Shown here piece after piece: positions 1 through 5,619 of a DNA stretch of 5,619 nt. A program made the position numbers and the translations under genes. The notes under the pieces are model-generated. The model worked only from the letters and a program-made list of their open reading frames with translations. It was not told where the DNA came from and did no database searches. The first letter of the stretch is position 1, and the number at the start of each line of letters is the position of its first letter. The stretch is taken from NCBI GenBank assembly GCA_021808985.1, contig JAKBAQ010000185.1, positions 1 through 5,619 on the forward strand, read 5' to 3'. The stretch is from Pseudomonadota bacterium (GTDB taxonomy: Bacteria; Pseudomonadota; Alphaproteobacteria; Acetobacterales; Acetobacteraceae).

Positions 1-587
1 TCTTCTCCTGGATCGCCACCATGTGGGGCGGCTCCATCGAGTTCAAAACCCCGATGCTCTGGGCCATCGGCTTCATCTTCCTCTTCGTCATCGGCGGCGC
101 CACCGGCGTCGTGCTGGCCAATGCCGGCCTCGACCAGGAACTCCATAACGACTACTTCCTCATCGCCCACTTCCACTATGTGCTCTCCATGGGCGCCGCC
201 TTCGCGGTGTTCGCCGGGTTCTATTACTGGATCGGCAAGATGACCGGCCACCCCTACCCGGAATTCTGGGGCAAGGTGCATTTCTGGACCTTCTTCATCG
301 GCGTGAACCTCACCTTCTTCCCGATGCACTTCCTGGGCCTGGCCGGCATGCCGCGCCGCTACCCGGACTATGCCGACGCCTTCGCCGGCTGGAACTATGT
401 CTCCTCAATCGGCTCCATCATCTCCGCCGTCTCCACCCTGGTATTCTTTTATGTCCTCTACGCCGTCTTCACCTCCAAGGAGACCCTGGCGGACAATTAC
501 TGGGGCGAGGGTGCCACCACGCTGGAGTGGGTCGTGCCCTCACCGGCGCCGCACCACACGTTTGAAGACGTTCCGGTCATCCGTTAA
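1..587 (+). CDS. ctaD: Cytochrome c oxidase subunit I (aa3-type), C-terminal part
   Basis: This is the 3' end of the catalytic heme-copper oxidase subunit, an inner-membrane protein that reduces O2 and pumps protons. The reading frame is open from base 3 and the gene is cut by the left edge. Seen: several hydrophobic helices and the AHFHYVLS motif at 165-188. By family knowledge, its first His (168-170) is the heme a3 ligand and the second (174-176) the low-spin heme a ligand. The MPRRY segment has the Arg pair (354-359) that contacts heme propionates. The tail TLEW...HTFEDVP is typical of cytochrome c oxidases rather than quinol oxidases. Oddities: the stretch before the His motif reads LHNDYFLIAHFH, where Paracoccus-type enzymes have HDTYYVVAHFH, so the Mg/Mn-site Asp is Asn here. 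FFPQHFLG is FFPMHFLG. It is followed by ctaB. The family assignment is secure. Confidence 0.97.
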   Translation, partial: FSWIATMWGGSIEFKTPMLWAIGFIFLFVIGGATGVVLANAGLDQELHNDYFLIAHFHYVLSMGAAFAVFAGFYYWIGKMTGHPYPEFWGKVHFWTFFIGVNLTFFPMHFLGLAGMPRRYPDYADAFAGWNYVSSIGSIISAVSTLVFFYVLYAVFTSKETLADNYWGEGATTLEWVVPSPAPHHTFEDVPVIR

Positions 588-601
588 TGCGCCGGCGTCT
601 C

Positions 602-632
602 TCATCGTCATGCCGGCGCAAGCCGGCATCCC
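602..632. repeat. Intergenic palindromic repeat (MPAQAGIP-type, REP-like)
   Basis: The 57-nt gap between ctaD and ctaB holds a perfect 8-bp inverted repeat: arms at 610-617 and 622-629 (ATGCCGGC / GCCGGCAT) around a GCAA loop. The surrounding sequence (cgtcATGCCGGCgcaaGCCGGCATcc) resembles a palindromic unit dispersed between genes in many proteobacteria, whose spurious translation reads like MPAQAGIP. No T-run follows, so it is not a canonical rho-independent terminator. Only one copy is visible in this window. The boundaries outside the stem are approximate, and membership of a dispersed family is recalled, not tested. Confidence 0.65.
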
Positions 633-644
633 AGGCCCTGACGC

Positions 645-1559
645 ATGAGTGACTCCACCCTCTCCGGCGGGCTGGGCGCCAGCACCGCGGCTGACTGGTT
701 CTCCCTGCTCAAGCCCCGCGTGATGTCGCTCGTCGTCTTCACCGGGGCCATCGGCCTCATCGTGGCGCCCACGCGCATCAACCCGGTGCTCAGCTTCACC
801 GCCATTTTGTGCATCGCGCTCGCCGCCGGCGCCTCGGGCGCCATCAACATGTGGTACGACGCCGACATCGACGCGGTGATGCACCGCACCGCCTCGCGCC
901 CCATTCCCGCCGGGCGCATCACCGCGCGTGACGCGCTGGGCTACGGCATCGTGCTCTCCGTCATTTCCGTGCTGCTCATGGCCATGGCCACCAACCTGCT
1001 GGCCGCCGCGCTGCTGGCGCTCTCCATTTTTTATTATGTCTTCATCTACACCATGTGGCTGAAGCGCAGCACGCCGCAGAACATCGTCATCGGCGGCGCC
1101 GCCGGCGCGTTTCCCCCGGTCATCGGCTGGGCGGCGGCCACCGGGCAGGTCTCGCTGCTGCCCGTGCTGCTGTTCGCCATCGTGTTTTTCTGGACCCCGT
1201 CGCACTTCTGGTCGCTGGCCCTGTTCGCCTCGGGTGACTATGAGCGTGCCGGCGTGCCCATGCTCCCGGTCGCCAAGGGGCCGCGCCACACGCGGCTCAA
1301 TGTCATGGTCTATGCGCTGGTGCTGCTGCCCATCGCGCTCTCGCCCTACCTGTTCGGCCTGTGCGGCCTCGTCTACGGCGCCACGGCGCTGCTCCTCAGC
1401 CTTATCTACTGCTATTATTGCTGGCGCGTCCTCACTGACCAGCAAGACCAGGCGGGCCACAGCCTCACCAACAACGCCCCCGCGCGCGCCGCCTTCAAAT
1501 TCTCCATCCTGTATCTTTTCATTCTGTTCGGCGCCTGCGCCGTTGACCGGTTTATCTAA
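645..1559 (+). CDS. ctaB: Protoheme IX farnesyltransferase (heme O synthase)
   Basis: This UbiA-family integral membrane prenyltransferase transfers a farnesyl group to heme B to make heme O, the precursor of heme A for the oxidase. The 304 residues match the usual length. Seen: LLKPRVMS at 21-28; the prenyl-diphosphate/Mg motif NxxxDxxxD as N68, D72, D76, followed by HRTASRPIPAG; YTMWLKRSTPQNIVIGGAAGAFPP in the middle; and the second Asp region DYERAGVPMLP with D198. The rest is hydrophobic helices. The start is well fixed: an in-frame TGA lies at 639-641, and the next ATG would remove the conserved LLKPR segment. No good Shine-Dalgarno is visible, and the palindrome stem ends only 15 nt upstream. 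It is followed after 1 nt by the coxF-like gene. Confidence 0.97.
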   Translation: MSDSTLSGGLGASTAADWFSLLKPRVMSLVVFTGAIGLIVAPTRINPVLSFTAILCIALAAGASGAINMWYDADIDAVMHRTASRPIPAGRITARDALGYGIVLSVISVLLMAMATNLLAAALLALSIFYYVFIYTMWLKRSTPQNIVIGGAAGAFPPVIGWAAATGQVSLLPVLLFAIVFFWTPSHFWSLALFASGDYERAGVPMLPVAKGPRHTRLNVMVYALVLLPIALSPYLFGLCGLVYGATALLLSLIYCYYCWRVLTDQQDQAGHSLTNNAPARAAFKFSILYLFILFGACAVDRFI

Positions 1560-1560
1560 C

Positions 1561-1743
1561 ATGTCAGACCAAATGCCCCGCAATGAAATACGGGAGTCCA
1601 ACTGGACGCCGCAGGAGCGGGCCGAATTCACCCGCCGCCGGCGCGGCCGCAACCTGCTGCTGCTGGCCGCACTCGGCGGCTTCAGCCTGCTTATCTACGC
1701 CATTGCCATCGTCAAACTTCACGAATACGGGCAAATGTGGTGA
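1561..1743 (+). CDS. coxF: CoxF-like small single-span membrane protein
   Basis: A 60-residue protein beginning one base after the ctaB stop, so almost certainly co-translated with it. Seen: a charged N-terminal half with WTPQERAEFTRRRRGRN (15-31), then one hydrophobic helix at about 31-52 ending in IVKL, then a short tail HEYGQMW. The arginine-rich stretch before the helix predicts that the N-terminus is cytoplasmic. The pattern of an RRRGRN block, a single helix and a terminal IVKL resembles the small CoxF proteins encoded after ctaB in alphaproteobacterial cox operons; their molecular role is not well established. The alternative is the anchor end of a truncated CtaG/Cox11, which also starts with a basic segment and one helix. 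No Cox11 copper-binding domain follows, and IVKL favours CoxF. Confidence 0.72.
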   Translation: MSDQMPRNEIRESNWTPQERAEFTRRRRGRNLLLLAALGGFSLLIYAIAIVKLHEYGQMW

Positions 1744-1806
1744 AACCCGGACCAGGTCGAAATACAGCTTCAAGAATCAATTTTTTGGCGAAGAGAGTGT
1801 AATAAC
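1744..1806 (+). promoter_or_regulatory. AT-rich leader before ctaE with ribosome binding site
   Basis: This 63-nt gap is about 40% GC by hand count, much lower than the flanking genes. It contains a run of six T at 1781-1786 and a purine-rich GAAGAGAG at 1790-1797, nine bases before the ctaE ATG, which is a credible Shine-Dalgarno region. I see no stable stem before the T-run and no convincing -35/-10 pair. Many alphaproteobacterial operons have ctaG in this position. Confidence 0.55.
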
Positions 1807-2658
1807 ATGAGCAGCCCAGCCCATTCGGCGACAGACCAGATCAAAGGCACCGTCGCGCACCCGTATCATCTGGTCACGCCGAGCATCCTGCCGCTCTGCG
1901 GCGGCATCGCCGCCATGACCACGTTCGCCGGCATCATCCTCGCCGCGCATTTCCATAATTTCATCCTGCTGGGGCTCGGCCTGCTCTTCGTTGTCTCCAC
2001 CATGTTCCTCTGGTGGCGTGATGTGGTGCGTGAAGCCCGCACCCCCGGCCTGCACAAAATCGTCACCCAGATCGGCCTGCGCTACGGCATGGCGCTGTTC
2101 ATCACCTCGGAGGTGATGTTCTTCGTCTCCTTCTTCTGGAACTATTTCAACTATTTCTTCTACCCGGAAAAAATGGGCACCGCCTTCGCGCCGGTGTGGC
2201 CGCCCCAGGGTGTCACCACGATTGACCCGTTCGCCATCCCGCTCTTCAACACCATGGTGCTGCTGCTCTCCGGCACCACCATCACCTGGGCGCATCACAG
2301 CCTGCTGGAGGGGGATAATAAAAACACCGTGCGCGGCCTCGCCGTCACCGTCATGCTCGGGCTCATGTTCCTTTGCGGCCAGGCGTGGGAATACACGCAC
2401 TCGCCGTTCCCCTTCTATCATGGCGGCATTTTCGCATCCTCCTTCTTCATCGCCACCGGCTTTCACGGCGCGCATGTCATCATCGGCACCGTGTTCCTCA
2501 CCGTCTGCCTGTTCCGCGCGATGAAGGGCCAGTTCACGCCCAAGCGCCATTTCGGCTTCGAGGCCGCGGCCTGGTACTGGCACTTCGTGGACGTGGTGTG
2601 GCTCTTCCTCTTCGTCTGCATCTACTTCCTGGGCCGCAGCGCCGTTGTCGCCGGCTGA
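1807..2658 (+). CDS. ctaE: Cytochrome c oxidase subunit III
   Basis: A structural inner-membrane subunit of the aa3 oxidase that stabilises subunit I and supports proton uptake. It has 283 residues, normal for bacterial COX3, with about seven hydrophobic segments. Seen in order: HPYHLVTPS (18-26), WWRDV (69-73), SEVMFF with the conserved Glu at E102, DPF (140-142), an NTxVLLxSGTTITWAHH helix, GFHGAHVIIGT, and the C-terminal HFGFEAAAWYWHFVDVVW (248-265). The loop after E102 is unusually rich in Phe and Tyr (FFWNYFNYFFYPE). The start is supported by the purine-rich GAAGAGAG nine bases upstream and by the family-like N-terminus. The last codons overlap the TTG start of SURF1. No DUF983 gene lies between ctaE and SURF1, as is found in some relatives. 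Confidence 0.97.
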   Translation: MSSPAHSATDQIKGTVAHPYHLVTPSILPLCGGIAAMTTFAGIILAAHFHNFILLGLGLLFVVSTMFLWWRDVVREARTPGLHKIVTQIGLRYGMALFITSEVMFFVSFFWNYFNYFFYPEKMGTAFAPVWPPQGVTTIDPFAIPLFNTMVLLLSGTTITWAHHSLLEGDNKNTVRGLAVTVMLGLMFLCGQAWEYTHSPFPFYHGGIFASSFFIATGFHGAHVIIGTVFLTVCLFRAMKGQFTPKRHFGFEAAAWYWHFVDVVWLFLFVCIYFLGRSAVVAG

Positions 2659-3361
2659 GCCACGCAAAAAATGGAAGCGGCTGATCGCCCCCGGCATCTC
2701 CGCTTTCATTACTTTCTGGCTGCTCATCGCGCTCGGCGTGTGGCAGCTGCACCGGCTCAAGTGGAAGGAGGGCATTCTCGCGGCCATCCACCAGGCGGAA
2801 ATCTCGGCGCCGATCCCGCTGCCTGATCATCCCACGCCGTTTGAGAAAGTCTTCATCACCGGCGCCTGGGTTCCCGGCAAGGCCGCGCTCTATGGCCAGA
2901 TCGTGCATGACAGCCCAACCGGCCCCATCTCCGGGGGTGACATCATCATGCCCTTCCTGCGGCCAAACGGGCAGACCGTGCTGGTCGATCTCGGCTGGGT
3001 GCCGCAGCAAACCCCCACGCCATATCCCGAGCCCGCCGGGCCAACCCAGGTTTCGGGCTATCTGCACAGCAGCATCACGCCCGGCTGGTTCGCCGCGCCT
3101 GACAGTCCGGGGCAGGGGCTCTATTACACGCTGAACACCGCCAAAATTGCCGCGGGCATGGGGCTGCATGATGTCAACCCCAAGCTGCTCATCGCCATGG
3201 GCCCGCTGCCGCCGCCAGGCAGCCCCGCGCCGCAGCCCGCCCAACATCTGCCCACGCCGCCTAACAATCATTATGAATACGCCCTCACCTGGTTCGGCTT
3301 CGCCGGCGTGCTGGCGTTCGAGTTTTTCTTCTTCGCGCGCAAGAGGCTGCTGGAATCATGA
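2645..3361 (+). CDS. surf1: SURF1 family cytochrome oxidase assembly protein
   Basis: SURF1 (Shy1) proteins are inner-membrane chaperones that bind heme A and aid its insertion into subunit I. The 238 residues fit the family's two-helix architecture. Helix 1 (about 14-32) runs into LGVWQLHRLKWK (30-41), the N-terminal hallmark. A periplasmic domain follows, with GAWVPGKAALYG and VDLGWVPQ segments. The C-terminal signature NNHYEYALTW (207-216) leads into helix 2, which ends in a basic tail. H209 corresponds to the His reported to matter for heme binding in Paracoccus Surf1. The start is inferred as TTG at 2645, overlapping ctaE by 14 nt: the ATG at 2671 is out of frame and I found no in-frame ATG before helix 1. 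No clear Shine-Dalgarno is present, so coupling to ctaE translation is likely. It ends in an ATGA shared with the next gene. Confidence 0.93.
   Translation: MSPAEPRKKWKRLIAPGISAFITFWLLIALGVWQLHRLKWKEGILAAIHQAEISAPIPLPDHPTPFEKVFITGAWVPGKAALYGQIVHDSPTGPISGGDIIMPFLRPNGQTVLVDLGWVPQQTPTPYPEPAGPTQVSGYLHSSITPGWFAAPDSPGQGLYYTLNTAKIAAGMGLHDVNPKLLIAMGPLPPPGSPAPQPAQHLPTPPNNHYEYALTWFGFAGVLAFEFFFFARKRLLES
3341..3346 (+). promoter_or_regulatory. Probable ribosome binding site for the M32 carboxypeptidase
   Basis: AAGAGG lies inside the 3' end of the SURF1 gene, 11 bases before the ATG at 3358. It supports that start, together with the ATGA overlap. Confidence 0.4.
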
Positions 3362-4833
3362 CCGCGATCGACCGGCTGCAAAGCACATTCGCCCGCATCG
3401 CCACGCTGGATGAGGCCGCCGCCATGCTGGGATGGGACGCGGCGGCGATGATGCCCCCCGGCGGCGCGCAGGCGCGCGGCGAGCAGATGGCGACCCTGGC
3501 CGGCCTCTCGCACGAGCTGCTCACCGCCCCGGCCCTGGCTGACGACCTCGCCGCCGCAACCTCGCCCGCTGACCCCTGGGCGGCCCAGAACCTGGCCTTG
3601 ATGCGCGAGGCCCACACCCGCGCCACCGCCCTGCCGCGAGACTTGGTGGAAGCCAGCGCGCGCGCCGGCAGCGCGTGCGAGACCATCTGGCGCACCGCCC
3701 GCGCGGCGTCGGATTTCGCCGCCGTCCGCCCGGCGCTGGCGGAGGTGTTCAACCTCGCCCGGCAATCAGCCGAAATTCTCGGCGCGGCGCTCGGCCTCTC
3801 GCCCTATGACGCGCTGATGGCCCAGTATCAGCGCGGCATCCGCGCCGCCGATGTCGCGCCGCTGTTCGCCGACTATACCCTCTTCCTGCAAAAAGCCCTG
3901 CCGCTGGCTGAGGAAATCCAAAACCGCCGGAGCCATGAAAGCCTGCCGCCCGGCCCCTACGCGGTTGATCTGCAACAGGCCCTCTGCGCGCGGCTGAGCG
4001 CCGCCGCCGGGCTCAATTTCGCCTCCGCCCGGCTGGACCGTTCAGCCCATCCCTTTTGCGGCGGCACACCCACTGATATCCGCATCACCACCCGCTATGA
4101 CGAATCAGACCCGCTCTCCGCCATCACCGGCGTACTGCATGAGACGGGGCATGGCCTCTATGAGCAAAACCTCCCCGCCGCCTGGCGCCGCCAGCCGGTG
4201 GGGCAGGCGGCGGGCATGGCGGTGCATGAGAGCCAGTCCCTCATCATTGAAATGCAGGCCGTGCGGGCTGATGAATTTCTGGCGCATCTCGCCCCCGTGC
4301 TGGCCAAGGCGTTCCACAAGCCCATCACCCAGGGCGCGCTGGCGCACCGGCTGCGCCATGTGGCGCGCAGCTTCATCCGCGTGGAGGCCGATGAGCTGAC
4401 CTATCCGGCGCATGTGCTGCTGCGCTTCCGCCTGGAGCAGGCGCTGCTGTCCGGCGCCCTCCCGGTGGCTGACCTGCCAGAAGCCTGGAATGAGGGCTTT
4501 CACGCGCTGCTCGGCATCACCCCGCCCGATGACGCCCAAGGCTGCCTGCAGGATATCCATTGGTATGATGGCGCGATCGGCTATTTCCCCAGCTACACGC
4601 TGGGCGCGATGGCGGCGGCCCAGCTCTTCGCCGCCGCCCGCAAGGCGCTGCCGGCGCTGGGCGCGCATCTCGCCGCGGGCGATCTCTCACCCCTGGTGAG
4701 CTGGCTGGCCCAGCATGTCCACAGCCAGGCGTCCAGCCTCGGCTTTAATGAATTGTTGCTGGCCACCACGGGAGAAAAACTGAACCCGGCGGCGTTCCAG
4801 GCGCATCTTGAGTCACGATATCTAACACAATGA
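3358..4833 (+). CDS. M32 family metallocarboxypeptidase (carboxypeptidase Taq type)
   Basis: A zinc-dependent, probably cytoplasmic carboxypeptidase that removes C-terminal residues from peptides with broad specificity. The 491 residues are close to the family norm of about 500, with no signal peptide. All M32 signatures are present in order: HPF (231-233), DIRIT (240-244), HETGH (261-265) with H261 and H265 as zinc ligands and E262 as catalytic base, HESQS (290-294) with E291 as the third ligand, IRVEADE (340-346), and GCLQDIHW (395-402) followed by GYFPSYTLG. The spacing of 30 residues from the first His to the ligand Glu matches the known M32 enzymes, so the enzyme looks intact. The start shares an ATGA with SURF1, implying translational coupling. 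Nothing in the family ties it to oxidase assembly; peptide recycling is the default role. Confidence 0.95.
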   Translation: MTAIDRLQSTFARIATLDEAAAMLGWDAAAMMPPGGAQARGEQMATLAGLSHELLTAPALADDLAAATSPADPWAAQNLALMREAHTRATALPRDLVEASARAGSACETIWRTARAASDFAAVRPALAEVFNLARQSAEILGAALGLSPYDALMAQYQRGIRAADVAPLFADYTLFLQKALPLAEEIQNRRSHESLPPGPYAVDLQQALCARLSAAAGLNFASARLDRSAHPFCGGTPTDIRITTRYDESDPLSAITGVLHETGHGLYEQNLPAAWRRQPVGQAAGMAVHESQSLIIEMQAVRADEFLAHLAPVLAKAFHKPITQGALAHRLRHVARSFIRVEADELTYPAHVLLRFRLEQALLSGALPVADLPEAWNEGFHALLGITPPDDAQGCLQDIHWYDGAIGYFPSYTLGAMAAAQLFAAARKALPALGAHLAAGDLSPLVSWLAQHVHSQASSLGFNELLLATTGEKLNPAAFQAHLESRYLTQ

Positions 4834-4853
4834 TAGTTTCGTCCGCGTCATGA
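4830..4853 (+). other. Seven-codon ORF bridging the M32 gene and mnmE
   Basis: An ATG at 4830 overlaps the carboxypeptidase stop (TGA 4831-4833) as ATGA, runs seven codons (MIVSSAS), and stops at TGA 4851-4853, which overlaps the mnmE ATG (4850-4852) as a second ATGA. It could pass ribosomes from one gene to the next by reinitiation. No Shine-Dalgarno is seen, and chance is quite possible. Confidence 0.2.
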
Positions 4854-5619
4854 GCGGCGCCATTTTCGCCGCCATCACCGGGCGCGGCGGCGCTGTCACC
4901 GTGCTGCGGCTCTCAGGCCCCGGCGTGTTTGAGATCACCGCCGCGCTGGCGGGCGGCCTGCCCGCGCCGCGCCGCGCCGTGCTGCGGGCCTTGCGCTGGC
5001 AGGGCAGGGTGCTGGACCATGCGCTGCTCACCTGCTTTCCCGGCCCGCACAGCTTCACCGGTGAGGACACGGCCGAGCTGGCGCTGCATGGCGGGCGCGC
5101 GGTGTTCGCCGCCGTGGCCGATGCCCTGGTGGCCCTGGGTGCCCGCCCGGCCGAGCCGGGTGAATTCTCCCGCCGCGCTTTTTTGAACGGCCGGATGGAC
5201 CTGCTGGAAGCCGAGGCGATGGCCGACCTCATCGCCGCCGAGACCGAGGCGCAGCGCGCCCAGGCGGTGGAGGGCGCGGATGCGCTGCACCGGCGCTGCC
5301 AGGGCTGGCGCGAGGCGCTGCGCCAGGTCATGGCGCGGCAGGAGGCGCTGATTGATTTCCCCGATGAAGACATCCCCCCCGAGGTCGAAGCCGGGCTGCT
5401 GCTGCGCATTTCTGATATTTGCAGTGAAATGCAGGAGATATTGGAAGCCGCCCCGGCGGCGGAGCGGCTGCGCGAAGGGCTGGAATTCGTGATCCTGGGG
5501 GCCCCGAACGCGGGAAAATCCACCTTGCTGAACGCCCTGGCCGGTGAGGATGTGGCGATCGTCTCCGCCATTCCCGGCACCACGCGCGATGCGGTGGGCG
5601 TGCGGGTGGATTTGGGCGG
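4850..5619 (+). CDS. mnmE: tRNA uridine-5-carboxymethylaminomethyl modification GTPase MnmE (5' part)
   Basis: MnmE (TrmE) works with MnmG in the cytoplasm to modify the wobble uridine U34 of certain tRNAs. The window holds 256 codons of a protein usually around 430-450 residues; the right edge cuts it within the G domain. Seen: the N-terminal folate-binding domain with AITGRGGAVTVLRLSG (8-23), HSFTGED, LHGG and PGEFSRRAFLNGRMDL (from P103); the helical region with IDFPDE; then the P-loop GAPNAGKS (217-224) and the GTTRD switch motif (243-247). The C-terminal Cys motif lies beyond the window. ATG 4850 gives a family-like N-terminus although no Shine-Dalgarno is evident. It lies 16 nt after the carboxypeptidase stop, so it is probably in the same transcript. 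Confidence 0.96.
   Translation, partial: MSGAIFAAITGRGGAVTVLRLSGPGVFEITAALAGGLPAPRRAVLRALRWQGRVLDHALLTCFPGPHSFTGEDTAELALHGGRAVFAAVADALVALGARPAEPGEFSRRAFLNGRMDLLEAEAMADLIAAETEAQRAQAVEGADALHRRCQGWREALRQVMARQEALIDFPDEDIPPEVEAGLLLRISDICSEMQEILEAAPAAERLREGLEFVILGAPNAGKSTLLNALAGEDVAIVSAIPGTTRDAVGVRVDLG

Noticed and set aside
370..648. + strand frame ending in an MPAQAGIP-like peptide
   Set aside because: This is a Pro/Ser-rich out-of-frame shadow of ctaD that reads through the intergenic palindrome. The peptide is a known artefact of translating such repeats.
540..1652. Long minus-strand open frame (370 codons) opposite ctaB
   Set aside because: Its composition is Arg/Gly/Glu/His-rich low-complexity protein, typical of the antisense of a GC-rich gene. 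The + strand encodes a complete CtaB with all its motifs, and the frame runs across the palindrome and gene boundaries.
1744..1790. Possible rho-independent terminator at the T6 run before ctaE
   Set aside because: I could find only 3-4 bp pairings upstream of the T-run, too weak for a terminator, and the run is followed at once by the ctaE ribosome binding site.
1583..1810. + strand 75-codon frame overlapping the coxF-like gene and the ctaE leader
   Set aside because: It is out of frame with the coxF-like gene, has no family-like features, and would leave that gene's clear basic-plus-helix pattern unexplained.
1777..2787. Long minus-strand open frame (336 codons) opposite ctaE
   Set aside because: It is antisense shadow of ctaE and the SURF1 start, with the same charged low-complexity composition and no recognisable domain.
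4822..5583. Minus-strand open frame (253 codons) opposite mnmE
   Set aside because: Ser/Ala/Arg-rich shadow; the + strand carries unmistakable MnmE motifs including the P-loop.

Overview
The window looks like an ordinary chromosomal stretch of a GC-rich alphaproteobacterium. The evidence is an aa3-type cytochrome c oxidase (cta/cox) operon with a small CoxF-type gene after ctaB, a SURF1 gene after ctaE, and an alphaproteobacterial style of intergenic palindrome. A Rhodospirillales/Acetobacteraceae-like host is plausible but only a guess. All convincing genes lie on the + strand, are tightly packed and read left to right.

Layout: the 3' part of ctaD (oxidase subunit I, cut by the left edge, ends at 587); a 57-nt gap carrying a perfect 8-bp palindrome with a GCAA loop; ctaB (heme O synthase, 645-1559); a 60-codon coxF-like gene (1561-1743); a 63-nt AT-rich gap; ctaE (subunit III, 1807-2658); a SURF1 assembly gene starting with TTG inside the end of ctaE (2645-3361); an M32 metallocarboxypeptidase sharing an ATGA with SURF1 (3358-4833); and the 5' part of mnmE (tRNA-modifying GTPase, from 4850, cut by the right edge). 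No stretch over 300 bases lacks a gene.

How the genes work together: CtaD and CtaE are structural subunits of the proton-pumping terminal oxidase. CtaB makes heme O, the precursor of the heme A that CtaD carries. SURF1 helps deliver or insert heme A, and the CoxF-like membrane peptide is a conserved but poorly understood companion. The carboxypeptidase and MnmE have no direct link to respiration; they appear to be joined by gene packing and possible translational coupling.

I found no clear undescribed system. The points most worth a second look are: an Asn in CtaD where aa3 cytochrome c oxidases normally have the Mg/Mn-site Asp; the absence of ctaG (Cox11) from between ctaB and ctaE, where an AT-rich gap sits instead; the palindromic repeat close to the ctaB start codon; and a 7-codon ORF that bridges the carboxypeptidase stop and the mnmE start through two ATGA overlaps.
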